DNA of 64,000 nucleotides from contig NZ_FOJF01000003.1 of NCBI RefSeq assembly GCF_900110995.1, positions 62,001-126,000 of the forward strand, read 5' to 3'. Position numbers and translations under genes: made by a program. The notes beneath the pieces were generated by a model. The model was not told where the DNA came from. It made no database searches and worked only from the letters and a program-made list of their open reading frames with translations. The stretch's first letter is position 1. Each line of letters opens with the position of its first letter. The DNA is from Chitinophaga sp. YR573 (GTDB lineage: Bacteria > Bacteroidota > Bacteroidia > Chitinophagales > Chitinophagaceae). Shown here one piece after another: positions 60,076 through 64,000 of the stretch.

Positions 60076-60788
60076 TGTTTATAAACACCCGGCAAAGGAC
60101 ACTGGCGCCTGAGATCATGGACGACTTTCTCCTGGAAGGGGAAGAGTTAAGGGATAACCTGGACGAGATTGCACAGATCAACCGCCTGCTGGGAGGCAAT
60201 AAAGCTACTTTGAGCGGAGTAGCTACCCTGTTGCAGCAGCTAACTCCCGGACAAACAATCACCATCGCAGACATCGGCTGCGGCAACGGAGATATGCTGA
60301 GAGAGTTATCTGATTACGGAAAGAAACATCAGCTGCAACTGAAACTATTGGGCATTGATGCAAATAACTTTACTGTCACACATGCAACTGCCTTATCCGC
60401 AAACTATCCGGATATCAGTTACGAATGTATAGATGTCATGGACGAAAAATTTGAGCAGATCTCCTATGATATCCTGTTATGCACCCTCACCCTCCATCAT
60501 TTTAAAACAGGGGAGATCATACAGTTAATGAACAGGTTCCGCCGTAAAGCCAGGGTAGGTATCGTGATTAACGACCTGCAACGCAGTGCTTTGGCTTACC
60601 GTCTGTTCCAGCTGGTCTGTTTGGTATGCCGGTTGGGGAAGATTTCAAGGGAAGATGGGCTCACCTCTATTCTCCGGGGCTTTAAAAGAAAGGAGATCAT
60701 TGAATTGTCAGAGAAACTAAATATCGTACATTATACCATCAGATGGAAATGGGCTTTCCGTTACCAGTGGATAATTTCAAATTTATGA
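60075..60788 (+). CDS. SAM-dependent methyltransferase, 237 aa
   Basis: Class I methyltransferase: SAM motif I is ITIADIGCGNGDMLREL, motif II region LKLLGIDANNF, and motif III-IV SYDILLCTLTLHHFK. The C-terminal part LQRSALAYRLFQLVCLVCRL is hydrophobic and may touch a lipid substrate or membrane. Start overlaps the flavoprotein stop (TGATG) and its stop overlaps the PKS start (ATGA). Likely O- or C-methylates the polyketide product. Confidence 0.88.
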   Translation: MFINTRQRTLAPEIMDDFLLEGEELRDNLDEIAQINRLLGGNKATLSGVATLLQQLTPGQTITIADIGCGNGDMLRELSDYGKKHQLQLKLLGIDANNFTVTHATALSANYPDISYECIDVMDEKFEQISYDILLCTLTLHHFKTGEIIQLMNRFRRKARVGIVINDLQRSALAYRLFQLVCLVCRLGKISREDGLTSILRGFKRKEIIELSEKLNIVHYTIRWKWAFRYQWIISNL

Positions 60789-61837
60789 GCGTTAAAATAC
60801 AAGCTGTCGCGAAAGCCTTACCTCAGTATTCAAGAACTACAGAAGAGATTATACCTTTCCTGGACCTCTGGTTAGCCGGACAGGAAGACCGCTTCATCCG
60901 CAAAGTGAAGAAGATTTTTGAGAATGCTGCAGTAGATAAGCGCTATTCGATTATGAGTCCTGAAGAAGTATTTAACAGCACTTCCTTCGAAGATAAAAAT
61001 GACATTTACGTAAGGGAAGTAACCATCCTGGGCAAAAAATGTCTCAAAGATGCGCTGGAAAAAGCGGGTTTACAACCCCACGACCTGGACTATATCATCA
61101 CCGTAAGCTGTACAGGGATCATGATCCCTTCTATGGATGCTTACCTGATCAATGAGATGCAGTTACGCCAGGATATCGTTCGCCTGCCCGTTACAGAGAT
61201 GGGTTGTGCCGCCGGTGTATCAGGTATGATCTACGCCAAAAAGTTCCTGGAAGCCAATCCAGGTAAGCGTGCAGCCGTTATTGCGGTAGAATCGCCTACC
61301 GCTACTTTCCAGCTGGACGATTTTTCTATGGCTAATATTGTAAGTGCTGCTATCTTTGGGGATGGAGCGGCCTGTGTAATATTGTCTTCCTTTGAGGAAG
61401 ATAAAGGCCCCGAAATCATTGCTGAAGAGATGTACCACTTCTTTGACGCCGTACATATGATGGGTTTCAAACTCACCAATACCGGCTTACAGATGGTACT
61501 GGACGTGGAAGTGCCGGAACGTATCGCTGCACATTTCCCGGATATCGTGCATCCTTTCCTGGCAAAAAATGGCACTTCCATCGAAGCCGTAGATCACCTG
61601 ATCTTCCATCCCGGTGGTAAAAAGATCATACAGACTGTAGAAGAGCTGTTTGGAGGGCTGGGTAAAAATATAGATGATACGAAAGAGGTTTTGCGCTTAT
61701 ATGGTAATATGTCCAGCGCTACCGTTCTGTATGTACTGGAACTAATGATGGACAAGGGGATTCCCGCTGGTGATAAAGGACTGATGCTGAGTTTTGGCCC
61801 GGGCTTTTCTGCACAGAGAATCTTATTACAATGGTAA
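60785..61837 (+). CDS. Type III polyketide synthase, 350 aa
   Basis: Chalcone-synthase-like ketosynthase with catalytic triad Cys141 (EMGCAAGVSGMIYAKK), His275 (HLIFHPGGKKI) and Asn308 (RLYGNMSSATVLYVLEL). ATG 60785 (MSVKIQAVAK) couples with the methyltransferase stop; the frame's earlier ATG at 60743 lies inside that gene. The end of the protein is GPGFSAQRILL, a GFGPG-like loop. Such enzymes extend an acyl starter with malonyl-CoA to pyrones or resorcinols. The FAS-type genes that follow suggest a long acyl starter. Confidence 0.93.
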   Translation: MSVKIQAVAKALPQYSRTTEEIIPFLDLWLAGQEDRFIRKVKKIFENAAVDKRYSIMSPEEVFNSTSFEDKNDIYVREVTILGKKCLKDALEKAGLQPHDLDYIITVSCTGIMIPSMDAYLINEMQLRQDIVRLPVTEMGCAAGVSGMIYAKKFLEANPGKRAAVIAVESPTATFQLDDFSMANIVSAAIFGDGAACVILSSFEEDKGPEIIAEEMYHFFDAVHMMGFKLTNTGLQMVLDVEVPERIAAHFPDIVHPFLAKNGTSIEAVDHLIFHPGGKKIIQTVEELFGGLGKNIDDTKEVLRLYGNMSSATVLYVLELMMDKGIPAGDKGLMLSFGPGFSAQRILLQW

Positions 61838-62628
61838 AGGAATTTGTAACCCATCAGTACTGGGCAGTTGTGCTGGGAGGAAGTAGTGGCCTTGGCCTGG
61901 CTGCCGTTCGTAAACTGGCAGAACATGGCATGAACATCTGTATCGTTCACCGCGATCCGCGTATGGACATGGAGAAGATCAATGCGGCTTTTGAGGCTGT
62001 AAGAGCCACAGGTGTCCAGCTGATCTCCTTTAACGCAGACGCCATCAACCCGGAGAAACGTGCAGAGATCCTGTTAGCGCTAAAGGAGCAGATGAACGGG
62101 ATCGGAAAGGTGCGTTGCCTGCTGCATAGCATAGCAAGGGGCAACCTCAAGGCAATGGTTTCGGAGAACGGACCTGTGCTGGGTATAGACGACTTCCGCC
62201 TCACTATGGAAGGTATGGCCTTCAGCCTGTACGAGTGGACACAGGAGCTGGTAAACAGTGGTTTGTTTGCACCCGATGCCCGGATTATTTCCTTTACCAG
62301 TGAGGGCAGCAGTAAAGCATGGAAGCACTACGCAGCCGTATCTGCGGCCAAAGCGGCCCTGGAAGCCATTACACGGAACATAGCGCTGGAATATGCAGGA
62401 CAGGGGCTCCGGGCAAATTGCATACAGGCGGGAATTACAAATACCCGTTCTTTGCAAATGATACCAGGAAGTGAACAATTGATCAGTTATGATAAAACAA
62501 GGAATCCTTTTCAACGTTTAACCACACCGGAAGATATCGCCAACGTAGTGTATCTCTTATGTAAAGATGAAGCTGCATGGATCAACGGTGCCATTATTCC
62601 TGTTGATGGAGGATCACATATCAGTTAA
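61831..62628 (+). CDS. SDR-family enoyl-ACP reductase-like protein, 265 aa
   Basis: SDR with cofactor loop VLGGSSGLGLAAVRKL and active site HYAAVSAAKAALEAI. Tyr and Lys are separated by six residues, the spacing of FabI/FabL enoyl-ACP reductases and not the usual three. The C-terminus carries GLRANCIQAGITNTRSLQMI and AAWINGAIIPVDGGSHIS. It overlaps the PKS gene by 7 bp. In context it should reduce the enoyl intermediate in a dedicated acyl-chain pathway. Confidence 0.85.
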   Translation: MVKEFVTHQYWAVVLGGSSGLGLAAVRKLAEHGMNICIVHRDPRMDMEKINAAFEAVRATGVQLISFNADAINPEKRAEILLALKEQMNGIGKVRCLLHSIARGNLKAMVSENGPVLGIDDFRLTMEGMAFSLYEWTQELVNSGLFAPDARIISFTSEGSSKAWKHYAAVSAAKAALEAITRNIALEYAGQGLRANCIQAGITNTRSLQMIPGSEQLISYDKTRNPFQRLTTPEDIANVVYLLCKDEAAWINGAIIPVDGGSHIS

Positions 62629-62683
62629 TATTATTTAAATACCTATTATTTTTGCTAAAGGAGCATCACATATCAGCTTATAC

Positions 62684-63127
62684 ATGACTATAGAAGAAAT
62701 TTTGCAATGCTTGCCCTATGGACCCGATTTTCTGTTTGTAGACGGACTGGATTATATCGATCAGAACAGTGTCAGAGGTCATTATACTTTTAATGCAGAA
62801 ATGGATTGTTATAAAGGGCATTTTAAAAAATACCCGGTTACGCCAGGCGTGCTGCTTACAGAAACAATGGCACAGATAGGACTGGTTTGCCTGGGTATCT
62901 ATATCACGGCTGATATGGAATCCTGCAGAGGAAGATCGTTTGCACTCACTTCCTCAGAAGTAGCGTTCAGATTGCCTGTTTTCCCGGGAGAAAAAGTAAC
63001 GGTCATTTCCGAAAAAGTGTATTTCCGTTTTGGTAAACTGAAGTGTAAAGTAAAACTGCAGAACAAAGAAGGAAAAGAGGTATGTAGCGGTACTATTTCC
63101 GGTATGATTCTCAAAACCGATGCGTAA
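62684..63127 (+). CDS. FabZ-like 3-hydroxyacyl-ACP dehydratase, 147 aa
   Basis: Hotdog-fold dehydratase. Signature CYKGHFKKYPVTPGVLLTET with the catalytic His in GHF and Glu in the ETMAQ helix. It starts IEEILQCLPYGPDFLFVDGL, as in FabZ. Slightly longer than the minimum FabZ. It is 55 bp after the enoyl reductase, the only sizeable gap in the cluster, and that gap contains a near copy of the reductase gene's final bases. Its stop overlaps the ketosynthase start by 8 bp. Confidence 0.88.
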   Translation: MTIEEILQCLPYGPDFLFVDGLDYIDQNSVRGHYTFNAEMDCYKGHFKKYPVTPGVLLTETMAQIGLVCLGIYITADMESCRGRSFALTSSEVAFRLPVFPGEKVTVISEKVYFRFGKLKCKVKLQNKEGKEVCSGTISGMILKTDA

Positions 63128-64000
63128 ACGGGTTGTCATAACAGGATTAGGTGTAGCTGCTCCCAACGGGGTAGGCATCCCTGCATTCAGAACTGCTATC
63201 AAGACCGGCCTCTCCGGCATCCGTCATGATCCTCAACTCGAAACCTTACAGTTCTCCTGTCAGATCAATGGCAAACCCGATGTCCCTGAAAGCCTGCAAC
63301 TGGCTTACTTAGACCCATTAGAACTACGCAACTTCAATAGCAACGGTATCCTCTACGGTCTCATCGCCGGTATAGACGCCTGGAAAGATGCCCAACTGCC
63401 CATCAGTTCCGGTGAACCCGACTGGGACAGTGGTACTATCTTTGGCGCCGGTTCCGCCGGTGTAGATAAACTGCGGGAGGCCATCTATAAAGTAGATGAC
63501 CTGCAGGTACGCCGTCTGGGCAGCACCGTAGTACCACAGACCATGGCCAGCGGTATCAGCGCCTGGCTGGGTGGAAAGCTGGGACTGGGTAACCAGGTCA
63601 CTACCAACTCATCTGCCTGTATCACCGGCGCAGAAAGCCTGCTGATGGCGTATGAACGCATCGTATCCGGACGGGCAACACGTATGCTTGCCGGTAGTAC
63701 CAGCGATAGCGGACCTTATATTTGGGGCGGCTTCGATGCCCTCAAAGTATGCACCTTCAAACACAACGATAATCCTGCTGCGGGCTCACGCCCGATGAGT
63801 GCTACTGCCAGTGGCTTCGTACCGGGCAGCGGTGCCGGTGCCCTGCTTTTGGAATCGCTGGACAGTGCCCTGGAAAGGGGAGTACCTATCTATGCAGAAG
63901 TGCTGGGTGGCCATGTCAATTCCGGTGGGCAACGCGGAGATGGTAGCATGACAGCGCCTAACAGCATGGCTGTGCAACGCTGCATTACCGGGGCTTTACA
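63120..64000 (+). CDS. Beta-ketoacyl-ACP synthase (KAS I/II type), truncated by window edge
   Basis: An open frame from ATG 63120 runs to the right edge (at least 293 codons). It starts RKRVVITGLGVAAPNGVGIP, the standard KAS opening. The active-site Cys lies in TNSSACITGAESLLMAYERI, then GSTSDSGPYIWGGFDALKV and RPMSATASGFVPGSGAGALL follow. The catalytic His residues lie beyond the window. With the dehydratase and reductase it gives most of an elongation cycle; no ACP or ketoreductase is seen yet. Confidence 0.92.
   Translation, partial: MRKRVVITGLGVAAPNGVGIPAFRTAIKTGLSGIRHDPQLETLQFSCQINGKPDVPESLQLAYLDPLELRNFNSNGILYGLIAGIDAWKDAQLPISSGEPDWDSGTIFGAGSAGVDKLREAIYKVDDLQVRRLGSTVVPQTMASGISAWLGGKLGLGNQVTTNSSACITGAESLLMAYERIVSGRATRMLAGSTSDSGPYIWGGFDALKVCTFKHNDNPAAGSRPMSATASGFVPGSGAGALLLESLDSALERGVPIYAEVLGGHVNSGGQRGDGSMTAPNSMAVQRCITGAL

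Overview
The window looks like chromosome from a Bacteroidota bacterium, most likely Chitinophagaceae (Chitinophaga-like). This is inferred from gene content: two-FtsX-domain ABC permeases, TPR/HisKA_2 sensor kinases, sigma-54 activators ending in very similar Fis-type helices, a DUF4369/TlpA-like protein, tail-collar trios, and starts that mostly lack Shine-Dalgarno sequences. No rRNA, tRNA, CRISPR array, complete insertion sequence or complete prophage was seen.

Layout. 1-4.5 kb holds lineage-specific hypothetical and secreted proteins with decayed gene fragments between them. 4.9-7.3 kb is an FtsX-type permease. 7.7-11.8 kb is a four-gene operon of unknown pathway (class III aminotransferase, zinc alcohol dehydrogenase, HAD phosphatase, MFS transporter). 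12.1-15.6 kb pairs an HExxH protease with an MBL-fold hydrolase. 17.3-19.1 kb has three tail-collar proteins. 19.1-21.0 kb has an asparagine-synthetase-like protein lacking its glutaminase cysteine, followed by a 25-residue ORF that resembles a lasso-type precursor. 21.2-29.1 kb has two alpha/beta hydrolases divergent from a sigma-54 activator, then an operon joining an M17 N-domain protein, Dps, a histidine kinase, an NtrC-type response regulator and a small acetyltransferase-like protein. 29.3-36.4 kb is mixed metabolism and regulation. 36.8-40.3 kb is ackA-xfp (phosphoketolase pathway). 40.9-46.3 kb is a complete RND efflux operon. 46.4-54.9 kb includes an antiporter, a hybrid kinase, a pseudouridine synthase, a GH51 arabinofuranosidase and cbpA/cbpM. 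55.0-58.8 kb has a sigma-54 activator between two paralogous AraC genes. 58.9 kb to the end is a tightly overlapping type III polyketide/fatty-acid cluster (flavoprotein, methyltransferase, type III PKS, enoyl reductase, dehydratase, ketosynthase running off the edge), consistent with a phenolic-lipid or alkylquinone product.

Two cross-cutting patterns stand out. First, seven copies of a ~165-215 bp MITE-like element lie between genes, all in one orientation. One copy has a perfect 8-bp target duplication, and in two copies both arms of the internal inverted repeat changed together so that pairing is kept. Second, a sigma-54 regulatory layer is visible: three related activators, a canonical -24/-12 promoter upstream of one araC gene, weaker candidates elsewhere, and a shared palindrome close to ACGRTATWTCGT near three regulated regions.
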